Position numbers and translations under genes: made by a program
The notes under the pieces: model-generated
The model's database searches: none
What the model saw: only the letters and a program-made list of their open reading frames with translations
What the model was told of the DNA's origin: nothing
Part shown: positions 28,821-37,237 of the stretch, one piece after another
Layout: each line of letters opens with the position of its first letter
Position numbering within the stretch: position 1 is the stretch's first letter
Origin: Sedimenticola selenatireducens
GTDB taxonomy: Bacteria; Pseudomonadota; Gammaproteobacteria; Chromatiales; Chromatiaceae
Reading direction: 5' to 3'
NCBI RefSeq assembly: GCF_007625115.1
Contig: NZ_VMNH01000003.1
Span: 124,001-188,000, forward strand
DNA: 64,000 nucleotides

Positions 28821-29462
28821 ATGTCGAAATCCATTGCAGTCATAGACTATGGCATGGGCAACCTGCGCTCTGTCTCGAAGGCGATTGAGCATGTCGCTGG
28901 GGCGCATGACAAGATCCACGTTACCGATGACCCGGAATTAATCCTGCAGGCCGATCGAGTGGTTTTTCCTGGTCAGGGGGCGGCGCGTGATTGTATGGCC
29001 GCAATTTCTAAGCATCATCTGAATCGGGCCGTGCTGAAAGCGGCGGAAACCAAGCCATTTCTTGGAATCTGCATGGGCATGCAGGTGTTGATGCGCTTTA
29101 GTGAGGAGAATCAGGGTACCCCGCTCATGGGGCTGTTCGAGGGGCAGGTTAAACACTTTCCGGAATCCAGGGACGCGGAGGGTCATCGACTTAAGATTCC
29201 TCAAATGGGCTGGAACAGGGTCAAGCAGACCTTGGATCATCCTCTGTGGGAAGGTATCGATGATGACACGCGTTTCTATTTTGTTCATAGCTACTATGTC
29301 GACCCGGAAGATCGCGAACTGGTCGCCGGCACTACGGATTACGGCATCCCGTTTACCAGCGTGATTGCGCGAGATAATCTGTTTGCTACCCAGTTCCATC
29401 CAGAGAAGAGCGCGGATGCAGGACTGCGTCTGCTGCAGAATTTTGTCAATTGGGATATCTAG
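28821..29462 (+). CDS. hisH: Imidazole glycerol phosphate synthase, glutamine amidotransferase subunit
   Basis: Glutaminase subunit that feeds ammonia to HisF. It has 213 residues of the class I amidotransferase fold with the nucleophile in FLGICMGMQVLM (Cys about 85) and the catalytic His-Glu in QFHPEKS near the C-terminus. It lies 28 bp after hisB. Confidence 0.95.
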   Translation: MSKSIAVIDYGMGNLRSVSKAIEHVAGAHDKIHVTDDPELILQADRVVFPGQGAARDCMAAISKHHLNRAVLKAAETKPFLGICMGMQVLMRFSEENQGTPLMGLFEGQVKHFPESRDAEGHRLKIPQMGWNRVKQTLDHPLWEGIDDDTRFYFVHSYYVDPEDRELVAGTTDYGIPFTSVIARDNLFATQFHPEKSADAGLRLLQNFVNWDI

Positions 29463-29505
29463 CTATCCCACTGTTTTTAGCTGCTACTTACAAAGGTACT
29501 GAACT

Positions 29506-30243
29506 GTGTTACTGATACCCGCAATTGATCTCAAAGATGGTCGCTGTGTGCGTCTGCGCCAAGGCCGTATGGAAGATGAAACCATCTTCTCCGATGATCC
29601 TGTAGAAGTAGCTGGTCGCTGGGTGGATGCTGGGGCGCGCCGCCTGCATCTGGTAGACCTGAACGGTGCCTTTGCCGGTGAACCGGTTAATGGTGGGGTG
29701 ATTCAGGCGATTGCCAGGGCCTATCCCGACTTGCCGATACAGGTAGGCGGCGGTATCCGTGATGAGAGAACCATCCAGGCCTATCTGGAGGCTGGCGTCA
29801 ATTTCGTCATTATCGGTACCCAGGCGGTTAAAGAACCGGAGTTTGTAGCCCGTGCCTGTGCCTCGTTTCCAGGGAACGTCATCGTTGGACTGGATGCCAA
29901 AGAGGGCATGGTTGCCATTGATGGCTGGGCAACTGTCACTGATCAGGAGGTGACAGAGTTGTCACGCCGCTTTGAACAGGATGGCGTCTCTGCCATCGTC
30001 TATACCGATATTGGACGTGACGGCATGATGACTGGCCCCAATGTCGAGGCCACGGCAGCCTTGGCTAACGCGGTCAATATCCCGATTGTAGCCTCCGGTG
30101 GTATTACGAATCTGGACGATATCGAGGCGCTGTGCAAGGCTGAAACGCAGAACATTATGGGTGCAATCACCGGTCGTGCCATCTATGAAGGGACGCTGGA
30201 TTTTGCTGCCGGACAGACGCTGGCTGATAGCCTTAGCCGCTAA
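29506..30243 (+). CDS. hisA: ProFAR isomerase (phosphoribosylformimino-AICAR-P isomerase)
   Basis: Beta/alpha-barrel isomerase of histidine synthesis, 245 residues. The N-terminal [16 protein letters not shown] carries the catalytic aspartate, with phosphate-binding loops QVGGGIRDE and ASGGITN. Starts with GTG; AAAGGT lies about seven bases upstream. It shares the half-barrel pattern with hisF downstream. Confidence 0.96.
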   Translation: MLLIPAIDLKDGRCVRLRQGRMEDETIFSDDPVEVAGRWVDAGARRLHLVDLNGAFAGEPVNGGVIQAIARAYPDLPIQVGGGIRDERTIQAYLEAGVNFVIIGTQAVKEPEFVARACASFPGNVIVGLDAKEGMVAIDGWATVTDQEVTELSRRFEQDGVSAIVYTDIGRDGMMTGPNVEATAALANAVNIPIVASGGITNLDDIEALCKAETQNIMGAITGRAIYEGTLDFAAGQTLADSLSR

Positions 30244-30279
30244 CTCGGTTGTCCATGAATACTTCGAGAGATTACTGAA

Positions 30280-31050
30280 ATGCTGGCCAAGAGAATCATA
30301 CCCTGCCTGGATGTCGATGCCGGGCGCGTGGTAAAGGGCGTCAAGTTTGTCGATATCCGTGATGCAGGAGATCCTGTTGAGGTGGCCCGCCGCTATAATC
30401 GCGAAGGGGCTGACGAGATCACCTTTCTTGATATCACTGCCAGTTCAGACGACCGCGAGACCATCGTTCACGTAGTGGAGCAGGTGGCCAGCGAGGTGTT
30501 TATCCCGCTGACTGTGGGTGGCGGTATCCGTACCACTGATGACGTTCGGCGCATGCTCAATGCCGGTGCTGACAAGGTCGCCATCAATACGGCTGCCGTG
30601 TTTAATCCGGAATTCGTGAAAGAGGCCACGAGCCGATTCGGTTCCCAATGTATCGTTGTGGCCATTGATGCGAAGCGCACCAATGCCGAAGGCGAGCCCT
30701 CCAAGTGGGAGATATTTACCCATGGTGGCCGTAAGCCTACGGGGTTGGACGCCATTGAGTGGGCGCAGAAGATGGTGGCGTACGGGGCCGGTGAGATCCT
30801 GCTGACCAGTATGGATCGGGACGGTACCAAGGTGGGGTTTGATCTGGAACTGACCCGGGCCATCAGTGATGCCGTGACCGTGCCGGTGATAGCCTCGGGC
30901 GGGGTGGGTAATCTACAGCACCTGGTAGACGGTGTCTTGCAGGGTGGTGCCGATGCTGTACTCGCTGCCAGTATCTTCCATTTCGCCGAATACAGTATCG
31001 AAGAGGCCAAACGGTTCATGGCCGATCAAGGTGTAGAGGTTCGCTTATGA
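30280..31050 (+). CDS. hisF: Imidazole glycerol phosphate synthase, cyclase subunit
   Basis: Cyclase barrel partner of HisH, making imidazole glycerol phosphate and AICAR. It has 256 residues with [19 protein letters not shown] (catalytic Asp), [16 protein letters not shown] and VIASGGVGN. The stop overlaps the hisE start by 4 bp (ATGA). Confidence 0.97.
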   Translation: MLAKRIIPCLDVDAGRVVKGVKFVDIRDAGDPVEVARRYNREGADEITFLDITASSDDRETIVHVVEQVASEVFIPLTVGGGIRTTDDVRRMLNAGADKVAINTAAVFNPEFVKEATSRFGSQCIVVAIDAKRTNAEGEPSKWEIFTHGGRKPTGLDAIEWAQKMVAYGAGEILLTSMDRDGTKVGFDLELTRAISDAVTVPVIASGGVGNLQHLVDGVLQGGADAVLAASIFHFAEYSIEEAKRFMADQGVEVRL

Positions 31051-31364
31051 GTGATCTGCTGGAGCGCTTGTCGGCGGTATTGGAATCACGCAAAGATGCC
31101 GACCCGGACTCGTCCTACGTGGCCAAGCTCTATAGTAAGGGGCTCGATACGATTTTAAAGAAGATCGGCGAAGAAGCGACCGAGACCGTCATGGCCGCCA
31201 AGGACGGGGACAATCAAAAAATTGTCTATGAAACGGCCGATCTCTGGTTTCATACCCTGGTACTGTTGGCGCATCAGGGATTAAAGCCCCAGGATGTACT
31301 GGATGAGTTGGATCGACGCTTTGGCCTGTCTGGATTGGAGGAGAAGGCGCAGCGGGGCGAATGA
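31047..31364 (+). CDS. hisE: Phosphoribosyl-ATP pyrophosphatase
   Basis: MazG-type pyrophosphohydrolase for the second step of histidine synthesis, 105 residues, stand-alone HisE form. It shows [30 protein letters not shown] with the metal-binding E..E pattern and a later [14 protein letters not shown]. It is coupled to hisF. A hisI (cyclohydrolase) gene, often between hisF and hisE, is absent here. Confidence 0.95.
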   Translation: MSDLLERLSAVLESRKDADPDSSYVAKLYSKGLDTILKKIGEEATETVMAAKDGDNQKIVYETADLWFHTLVLLAHQGLKPQDVLDELDRRFGLSGLEEKAQRGE

Positions 31365-31511
31365 TCGTCAGTTAAAAACCCTGCGCAGAGCGTTATTTTC
31401 GGTTATTATCAGGTTCTTCTAGCGGATCGAAGTCCGCGATATGGAAGATTGTTTCAGTAGGTTCATCCGTTCATTCCGAAACGGACCGTTGCTTTTGAGG
31501 TGGAGAAGATT

Positions 31512-31760
31512 ATGGGTTTTGGTGGAATCAGTATCTGGCAGTTGTTGATCGTCCTGGTAATTGTACTGCTGCTGTTTGGAACCAAACGGCTCAAAAATAT
31601 CGGCTCGGACCTGGGTAATGCCGTGAAAGGCTTCAAGGGTGCCATGTCAGATGAAAAGAAGAACGATGACAGTGCCCGACTGGAACAGGCTGATGAAGAG
31701 AAAATCATTGAAGGTGAGGTGACCAAAAAGGAACAGTCCTCCGATTCAAAAAAATCCTGA
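31512..31760 (+). CDS. tatA: Sec-independent translocase subunit TatA
   Basis: Small pore-forming Tat subunit of 82 residues: N-terminal membrane helix ([19 protein letters not shown]), amphipathic helix ([18 protein letters not shown]) and a charged tail. ATG 31512 has TGGAG at the right distance; four upstream codons in frame start with GTG but are not needed. It lies 147 bp after hisE and opens the tatABC cluster. Confidence 0.95.
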   Translation: MGFGGISIWQLLIVLVIVLLLFGTKRLKNIGSDLGNAVKGFKGAMSDEKKNDDSARLEQADEEKIIEGEVTKKEQSSDSKKS

Positions 31761-31799
31761 AGCATTACGGACTCACTGAGTAGCAGGTTATTTTAGCTT

Positions 31800-32153
31800 A
31801 TGTTTGATATCGGCTTCTGGGAGTTGGCAATCATCGGACTGGTAGCGCTGGTGGTTGTTGGGCCAGAGCGTCTGCCCAAGCTGGCTTATACTGCCGGTAA
31901 GTGGATGGGAAAAGGGCGCAAAATGCTCTCTCAGCTGAAAAGTGAGATCGACAAGGAGATGAAGGCTGAAGAGCTGAAACAGATTCTTGAAGAGCAGAAA
32001 AAGCAGATGGACCCCCTCCACGAAATCGTTGAGGAGACCAGTGGTACCCTGCGTGATTTTGCTAATGAGACCAATAAAACGGCCCAAGAAATAGAGAAGA
32101 CGGAAGCCAATGAATCTGAAAAAGACGAGCAGCCGGCCAACTCTCCGAAATAG
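31800..32153 (+). CDS. tatB: Sec-independent translocase subunit TatB
   Basis: Tat receptor subunit of 117 residues, beginning MFDIGFWELAIIGLVALVVVGPERLP with the typical glutamate early in the helix and the GPERLP turn, followed by a long amphipathic and charged helical region (about 25-100). It partners TatC in signal-peptide recognition. It lies between tatA and tatC. Confidence 0.95.
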   Translation: MFDIGFWELAIIGLVALVVVGPERLPKLAYTAGKWMGKGRKMLSQLKSEIDKEMKAEELKQILEEQKKQMDPLHEIVEETSGTLRDFANETNKTAQEIEKTEANESEKDEQPANSPK

Positions 32154-32171
32154 TCCCATCAAAAAAACCAC

Positions 32172-33356
32172 ATGACGACACAGAATGACGGGGTGCGAGA
32201 CGCCCTGAGCGAACAACCCTTTGTAGCACATCTCCTGGAGTTGCGGGATCGGCTACTGCGGGCAGTGATTGCCGTGGGTGTGATTTTTGCGTGCCTGTTC
32301 TACTTCAACAATGATATCTATGTGATGGTGGCCGGGCCGCTGATGGCCCATCTGCCGGAAGGCTCGTCAATGATCGCCACTGAGGTGGCCTCTCCGTTCC
32401 TGACGCCCTTCAAATTGACCCTCATGGCGTCAATCTTTCTGGGTATGCCGTTCATCCTCTATCAGCTCTGGTCTTTCATCGCACCGGGGCTGTACAAGCA
32501 TGAAAAACGCCTGATGATACCGCTGGTCGCATCCAGCGCATTCCTCTTCTATGTCGGCGTCATGTTCGCCTATTTTGTGGTATTCCCTCTGGTCTTCGCC
32601 TTTATGGCGGGTACCACGCCAGACGGCGTGGTGATGGCGACCGATATTGCCAAGTACCTCGATTTCGTGCTCAGCCTGTTCTTTGCCTTTGGCCTCGCCT
32701 TTGAAGTGCCGATTGCCACTATTATTTTGGTTTCCATGGGCATGACCACGCCGGATAAGCTGGTTGAAAAACGCCCGTATATCATTGTGGGTGCATTTTG
32801 TCTGGGTATGTTGCTGACACCGCCAGATGTGATTTCGCAAACCCTGCTGGCCTTGCCAATGTGGATACTGTTTGAGATTGGCGTCTTCTTCTCGCGGATC
32901 ATAAAACGTGACAAGGATCGGCGTGAAGAGGCAGAAGACGAGGAAGGACAGACTGATGTGAATGCCCCCTCTGACGAGCCAAAAAAGCCCTCACCAGCTG
33001 CGCCTGCAGCGGCAGCATTTGTCTCTGATCCGGCATTTGATGTGGATGATGCCCCCTTGGATTTGGAACGCTTCAAACCTTTGACGCCTGAGGAGCTGGA
33101 TGCAGAGTTGGATGTCATCGAAGCTCAGGAAGCGGAAGAAGCTGAGGAAGAAGAGGGTGGCGATCTTGGTGAGTCAGACGATGAAGGCTTTTATGATGAT
33201 GTCATCGATGAAAAGTTGCGCCGTGTTCAGACGTTGCGCGATGAAGGCGAAGAGGTAAAAGCCCGGGGGCTGCTGTATGAGATCCTTGGCCAAGCCAATG
33301 AGGAACAGGCTAAAGTCGCACGCAATATTCTCGATCAACTGGATGAGGATTATTGA
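32172..33356 (+). CDS. tatC: Sec-independent translocase TatC with long acidic C-terminal extension
   Basis: Core receptor of the twin-arginine pathway. Residues 1-245 are a normal six-helix TatC ([59 protein letters not shown]). The protein then continues for about 150 residues, making 394 against the usual 240-260. The extension is a Pro/Ala/acidic linker followed by a helical C-terminal unit (about 345-394; [20 protein letters not shown]) resembling the FimV C-terminal/TPR-like motif. The sequence is uninterrupted, so the extension is part of the gene. Its role is unknown. Confidence 0.93.
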   Translation: MTTQNDGVRDALSEQPFVAHLLELRDRLLRAVIAVGVIFACLFYFNNDIYVMVAGPLMAHLPEGSSMIATEVASPFLTPFKLTLMASIFLGMPFILYQLWSFIAPGLYKHEKRLMIPLVASSAFLFYVGVMFAYFVVFPLVFAFMAGTTPDGVVMATDIAKYLDFVLSLFFAFGLAFEVPIATIILVSMGMTTPDKLVEKRPYIIVGAFCLGMLLTPPDVISQTLLALPMWILFEIGVFFSRIIKRDKDRREEAEDEEGQTDVNAPSDEPKKPSPAAPAAAAFVSDPAFDVDDAPLDLERFKPLTPEELDAELDVIEAQEAEEAEEEEGGDLGESDDEGFYDDVIDEKLRRVQTLRDEGEEVKARGLLYEILGQANEEQAKVARNILDQLDEDY

Positions 33357-33717
33357 TACTCATCCAGTACCCATCTATAGAATAAGTCAGGGTAGTGATA
33401 TGGGCGCGCATTCCGTGTCTTCAGATTAGTTTCTATTGGCGACTGTCTCAGGGCTACTTCGATGGCCTGACGCTGATTCCGGCGTAATAATTCCCCTATA
33501 GCAAATAGTGACGGCAAAATTCATTGCCGTGAAAGATTCAGCGTGCGCTTCTCATCCATCCGAGCAGGTTTGGGCGTATTGGTGTGATTTTATGAGGTAT
33601 TTATAAGCTCGGCCCGGTTAATCAGATACATAGGCGTCATGCCGAACTGCGTGAAGCCAATAGTGTGATCCATAACAACCAGATAAAAATTATCTTTGTA
33701 CATAGAGGAATAATAAA
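33357..33717. other. Gene-free interval after tatC
   Basis: About 360 bp without a convincing open frame, repeat or RNA gene. An AGAGGAATAATAAA ribosome site for the next gene lies at its right end. I see nothing else in it. Confidence 0.4.
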
Positions 33718-34281
33718 ATGAAAAAACTTGCTCTACTTTGTGCGTTTATGGTCCTGTCTTTTCCCTTACATGCAGGCTTTTTGTCTGGTTTTTTTAGCAG
33801 TGCCGCTGCAAATATCGTAACAAGTGATAGTTCAGGTGGCGTTCAGCAAGACGATCTGAAAAAAATCAACAGCTATTTATGGGATATGGTTAAGAACGAA
33901 AAATATATACAAGATTACGCGTTTTATACGGAATTGTTGGAGCAATCGAACAATCCTTCTTACCTCGATACAGTTGCTCATGTGTACTTTAATAATGGGG
34001 AAAAGGATAAGGCTAAAGAATTGTATGAAACTAGAGTTTTACCCTATAAAAGATATGATCAAGCTTATGTCAACCAGTACAGAATATTCGCTGAGTTAGA
34101 CGAAAAAGATACTATTGACTATGCCCGCATTTATGAAGACGCAAAAGAATACAGCGAGTCAAAGAACGCCGCTCAATCTGATTCTGGCTCATCAGATTTA
34201 GTATTTTGGCTAATTCTAATGGCTTTGCTTGTCAATGCCTATATTTCCTATAAGACCGCAAGAAAGGCGTCCGTTATTTAA
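33718..34281 (+). CDS. Secreted/membrane TPR-like protein of unknown function
   Basis: I do not recognise the family. It has 187 residues: signal peptide (KKLALLCAFMVLSFPLHA), a glycine/serine stretch, a helical TPR-like region (about 50-125; SYLDTVAHVYFNNGEKDKAKELYE is a clear TPR-type unit), a Ser/Asp-rich linker, and a C-terminal transmembrane helix (LVFWLILMALLVNAYISY). Its base composition is visibly more AT-rich than the neighbours, which suggests a different origin. It stands alone, with a small hairpin just downstream. Confidence 0.6.
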   Translation: MKKLALLCAFMVLSFPLHAGFLSGFFSSAAANIVTSDSSGGVQQDDLKKINSYLWDMVKNEKYIQDYAFYTELLEQSNNPSYLDTVAHVYFNNGEKDKAKELYETRVLPYKRYDQAYVNQYRIFAELDEKDTIDYARIYEDAKEYSESKNAAQSDSGSSDLVFWLILMALLVNAYISYKTARKASVI

Positions 34282-34300
34282 AACAGGTCAGTGTGCAGCG

Positions 34301-34321
34301 TGGGCACATATTTTGTGCCCA
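34301..34321. repeat. Short hairpin TGGGCACA...TGTGCCCA
   Basis: Perfect 8-bp arms (34301-34308, 34314-34321), about 20 bp after the upstream stop. The same arm sequence occurs inside the palindrome at 11540-11617, so this may be a half-unit of that repeat family; it may also act as a terminator. Confidence 0.5.
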
Positions 34322-34502
34322 TAGGCAAATTTTAAGTAGCGGTAATCTCCCCAAGAAAAATGTAAAACCATTTCCAGATATAACGGTCTTACTCTTCAAT
34401 GCTTGATCATGTTTCATGAATCAGTCATGTGATAAACAATCATTATCTCAGTCGTTCATTCTTACTTAGAGAGAAGAGTTCGAAATCCGCAAGAGGAGCA
34501 TT

Positions 34503-36329
34503 ATGTTCAAAACGCCGCTGCTGTTTTTGGTGCTGCTACTCTCGCCACCGCTGCTTGCCAGTAATGCACTGAGCAATCACCTCACCAATCACCCATCCCC
34601 CTATCTGGCGCTGCATGGTAATGACCCTGTAGCTTGGCAGGAGTGGGGGCCTAATGTGATGGCGCGAGCCAAACGTGAAGGTAAGCTGGTGTTTATCTCC
34701 AGTGGTTACTTTGCCTGTCACTGGTGTCATGTCATGCAACGTGAGAGTTATCAGAACCCAGAGATAGCCGTCTTGCTGAACCGGCACTTTATCCCGGTGA
34801 AGGTGGATCGTGAACTGTTGCCTGCGCTGGATGCCCATCTGATTGATTTTGTCCAACGTACACGCGGCCATGCCGGATGGCCACTGAATGTGTTCCTCAC
34901 TCCGGAAGGCTATCCCCTGTATGGATTGACCTATTCTCCTGCGGACACATTCCAGAAACTCTTGGTAAAACTGGAAGTGACATGGAGTGGGCATCACCAG
35001 CAGTTGAGTGATACAGCACGCCTGGCCTCTATCGAGTTGACGAGTAGTGCGCAATCAACCGCACAGGAACCAATACTGATTGATACTCGTCATCTGCATG
35101 CCGGATTAGTCACCATGGCGTTGGCCATGGGCAATGAGATGGAAGGGGGGTTCGGCAACGGCAATCGATTCCCGATGGTACCCCAGTGGATGGCGTTGCT
35201 CGATGCTCAGGCGCGTGAACCGGATGCGCTGTTAGCCGGCCTGCTTGAGCTGACACTTGATCGTATGGCGACACAGGGGATGCGGGATCATCTGGCGGGT
35301 GGATTTTTTCGTTATACCGTCGATCCTGGCTGGCAGATTCCCCATTATGAAAAGATGCTTTACAACCAGGCGCTGCTCGCTCGACTCTATTTGCAGGCCG
35401 CACAAGTCCTGAATCGTCCTGATTATCTGCAAGTTGCCAGGGATACACTGGATTTCACCCTCAAAACACTTTCTGGTGGTGATGGAGGCTATATCGCCAG
35501 CCTTTCAGCGATAGATAGCCAGGATGTGGAGGGGGGTGGTTATCTCTGGCGGGATGATCAACTGCGTACCCTCTTGACGGATGATGAGTATGTCTTTGCA
35601 GTAAAGCGCTGGCGTCTTGATGGCACTCCAGAGACCGAAGGAGGCTTTCTGCCAGTCGATCATCAGTCACTGGAGTCCCTTGCTCCACTCTTTAAGCGCG
35701 CAGCCTCAGAGTTGACCGCTTTGGAGCAAAAGGTCCGTGATAAGCTGATGGCAGATCGGCTGGTGAGGGCGCATCCCCGTGATGGCAAGCAGCTGGCGGC
35801 TTGGAATGGTTTGTTGTTATCAGCTCTGGTAGAGGCGGGAGGCTTGCTTCAAGAGCCCCGCTATCTTGAGGCCGCCACAGCGCTCAGAGGGTTCTTGATC
35901 TCCCAGTTATGGGATGGTGAAACATTAATGAGGGCACGTGGTAATTCTGGTCCCATAGGGGGCGCCGCACTGGAGGATTATGCCTATGTGGCAACAGGGC
36001 TGGATGACTGGGACAGTCTGCAGAATGAAAAAAGTGAAACCGGCAAGCAGGTGCAACTATTGATTGCACAAGCTTGGGCGCGCTTTTATCGCGACCCAGG
36101 CTGGGTCAATAGCGATGACACATTGATCCCCGGTTTTTTAGCAGAAAGCGCAATCGCAGATGGCCCGATGCCATCACCCGCCGCCTTGTTGATTGAACTG
36201 ACCTTGAAGCGTGGCAGTGAATCGCAGAAAAATCAGGCTAGACAGGCACTCAGGCGGAGTTATCCTGAAACAAGCCATAACCCGATTGCCTACGCAACCC
36301 ATGCCCGCATCCTGATTAATACTCCCTAG
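34503..36329 (+). CDS. DUF255 thioredoxin-fold protein (YyaL/SPATA20-like), secreted form
   Basis: Protein of 608 residues with a signal-like N-terminus (FKTPLLFLVLLLSPPLLA). It then has a DUF255 thioredoxin-like domain (about 20-180) containing GYFACHWCHVMQRESYQNP with the conserved CxxC, and RGHAGWPLNVFLTPEGYP. A glycosidase-like alpha/alpha barrel follows (about 230-600; GGFFRYTVDPGWQIPHYEKM, AAWNGLLLSALVEAG). The family's activity is not established. Most relatives are cytosolic, so the signal sequence is notable. It has an AAGAGGAG ribosome site. Confidence 0.85.
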   Translation: MFKTPLLFLVLLLSPPLLASNALSNHLTNHPSPYLALHGNDPVAWQEWGPNVMARAKREGKLVFISSGYFACHWCHVMQRESYQNPEIAVLLNRHFIPVKVDRELLPALDAHLIDFVQRTRGHAGWPLNVFLTPEGYPLYGLTYSPADTFQKLLVKLEVTWSGHHQQLSDTARLASIELTSSAQSTAQEPILIDTRHLHAGLVTMALAMGNEMEGGFGNGNRFPMVPQWMALLDAQAREPDALLAGLLELTLDRMATQGMRDHLAGGFFRYTVDPGWQIPHYEKMLYNQALLARLYLQAAQVLNRPDYLQVARDTLDFTLKTLSGGDGGYIASLSAIDSQDVEGGGYLWRDDQLRTLLTDDEYVFAVKRWRLDGTPETEGGFLPVDHQSLESLAPLFKRAASELTALEQKVRDKLMADRLVRAHPRDGKQLAAWNGLLLSALVEAGGLLQEPRYLEAATALRGFLISQLWDGETLMRARGNSGPIGGAALEDYAYVATGLDDWDSLQNEKSETGKQVQLLIAQAWARFYRDPGWVNSDDTLIPGFLAESAIADGPMPSPAALLIELTLKRGSESQKNQARQALRRSYPETSHNPIAYATHARILINTP

Positions 36330-36338
36330 GGAGACTTA

Positions 36339-36686
36339 TTACCGATAACGCATCCGGGTTCCGTGAACCAGTGAAAGGTTGATCTCATCGGCGCTTAACT
36401 GTTTTGGAAACAGAGTGCCAGAGATCTTCGCGCCACTGATGCTGGCACCTTCCAGATTAGTCTCCGAGAGATCAAGACCGCGAAGATCGGCCTGGCGAAG
36501 ATAGCAGTCTCTCAGATCAAGGTTTCGGGGATCGAGCTTACGCAAATCCAGGGCCCGTAGATCAACACCACGCAAGTCACAAGGTGAGCCGGGTTGATGT
36601 TGCTGGTTAAACTGATCAACTTGTCCATCACGCAGTAATCGATACAACGGATCATCTTTAATAATGGGAGTAGCCATAAGTACCAT
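36339..36686 (-). CDS. Pentapeptide repeat protein
   Basis: Small 115-residue protein whose middle (about 38-95) is a run of A/L-D/N-L-x-x repeats (LRGVDLRALDLRKLD, CYLRQADLRGLDLSE), predicted to form a right-handed quadrilateral helix. Start uncertain: ATG 36686 with AGGA close upstream, or ATG 36677. Convergent with the DUF255 gene. Function unknown; too short to resemble the DNA-mimic quinolone-resistance members. Confidence 0.75.
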   Translation of the reverse strand: MVLMATPIIKDDPLYRLLRDGQVDQFNQQHQPGSPCDLRGVDLRALDLRKLDPRNLDLRDCYLRQADLRGLDLSETNLEGASISGAKISGTLFPKQLSADEINLSLVHGTRMRYR

Positions 36687-36805
36687 TCTGTCCTATATCT
36701 GTTTTATTGGTAGGTGTGCTAACCGAAAGTATAGTGCAGGGAGCGGTTGATGCGAATGACTTCTCCCCTTATAAACTATACTTTTGTTAATCAAGAGGCC
36801 GTTAA

Positions 36806-37213
36806 ATGAAGATATTTATACCCAGGGTGCCGAAGACCACAACTACCCGGGAGCTTGAGGGTCTGGTTGCTGGCTTGCTGGATAAAAAATTTCACTTTCC
36901 TTTTACTGCGCGCCCAGCAATCGAAACTTGTGATGTACTTCAGTTCAGGGACGGTGAGGGCTTGGTCGAGTATCATGGATTAGTCTCTGTCTCTCCAGAT
37001 CAGGCAGGTTCATGGCTGATATCTCATTTCAAGGGGCAGCGCCTACACAATGAGCCGGTTTTTGCTCGGCAGTTCATGCAACGTAATCGCAGTAAAGAGA
37101 GCACGAATAGAAGTGCTGACCGTCGACGCAGTGATGTTCAGATTACAAAGGTCATTACAACCAATCCCAAAGTGACGGCTATTGATCAGTTTCGACGTGA
37201 CCATAGTGCATGA
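36806..37213 (+). CDS. RRM-like RNA-binding protein, unknown function
   Basis: 135 residues. The first 95 resemble an RNA recognition motif: a beta-1 like KIFIPRVPKTTTTRELEGLV at the N-terminus, a hydrophobic beta-3 (EYHGLVSVSP) and an alpha-2/beta-4 (AGSWLISHFKGQRLHNEPVF). The tail is Arg/Ser-rich (NRSKESTNRSADRRRSD). The RRM call is by pattern only. It stands alone, convergent with the formate dehydrogenase operon. Confidence 0.55.
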   Translation: MKIFIPRVPKTTTTRELEGLVAGLLDKKFHFPFTARPAIETCDVLQFRDGEGLVEYHGLVSVSPDQAGSWLISHFKGQRLHNEPVFARQFMQRNRSKESTNRSADRRRSDVQITKVITTNPKVTAIDQFRRDHSA

Positions 37214-37237
37214 TCGTAAATCTATTAAGTTGTCAGA

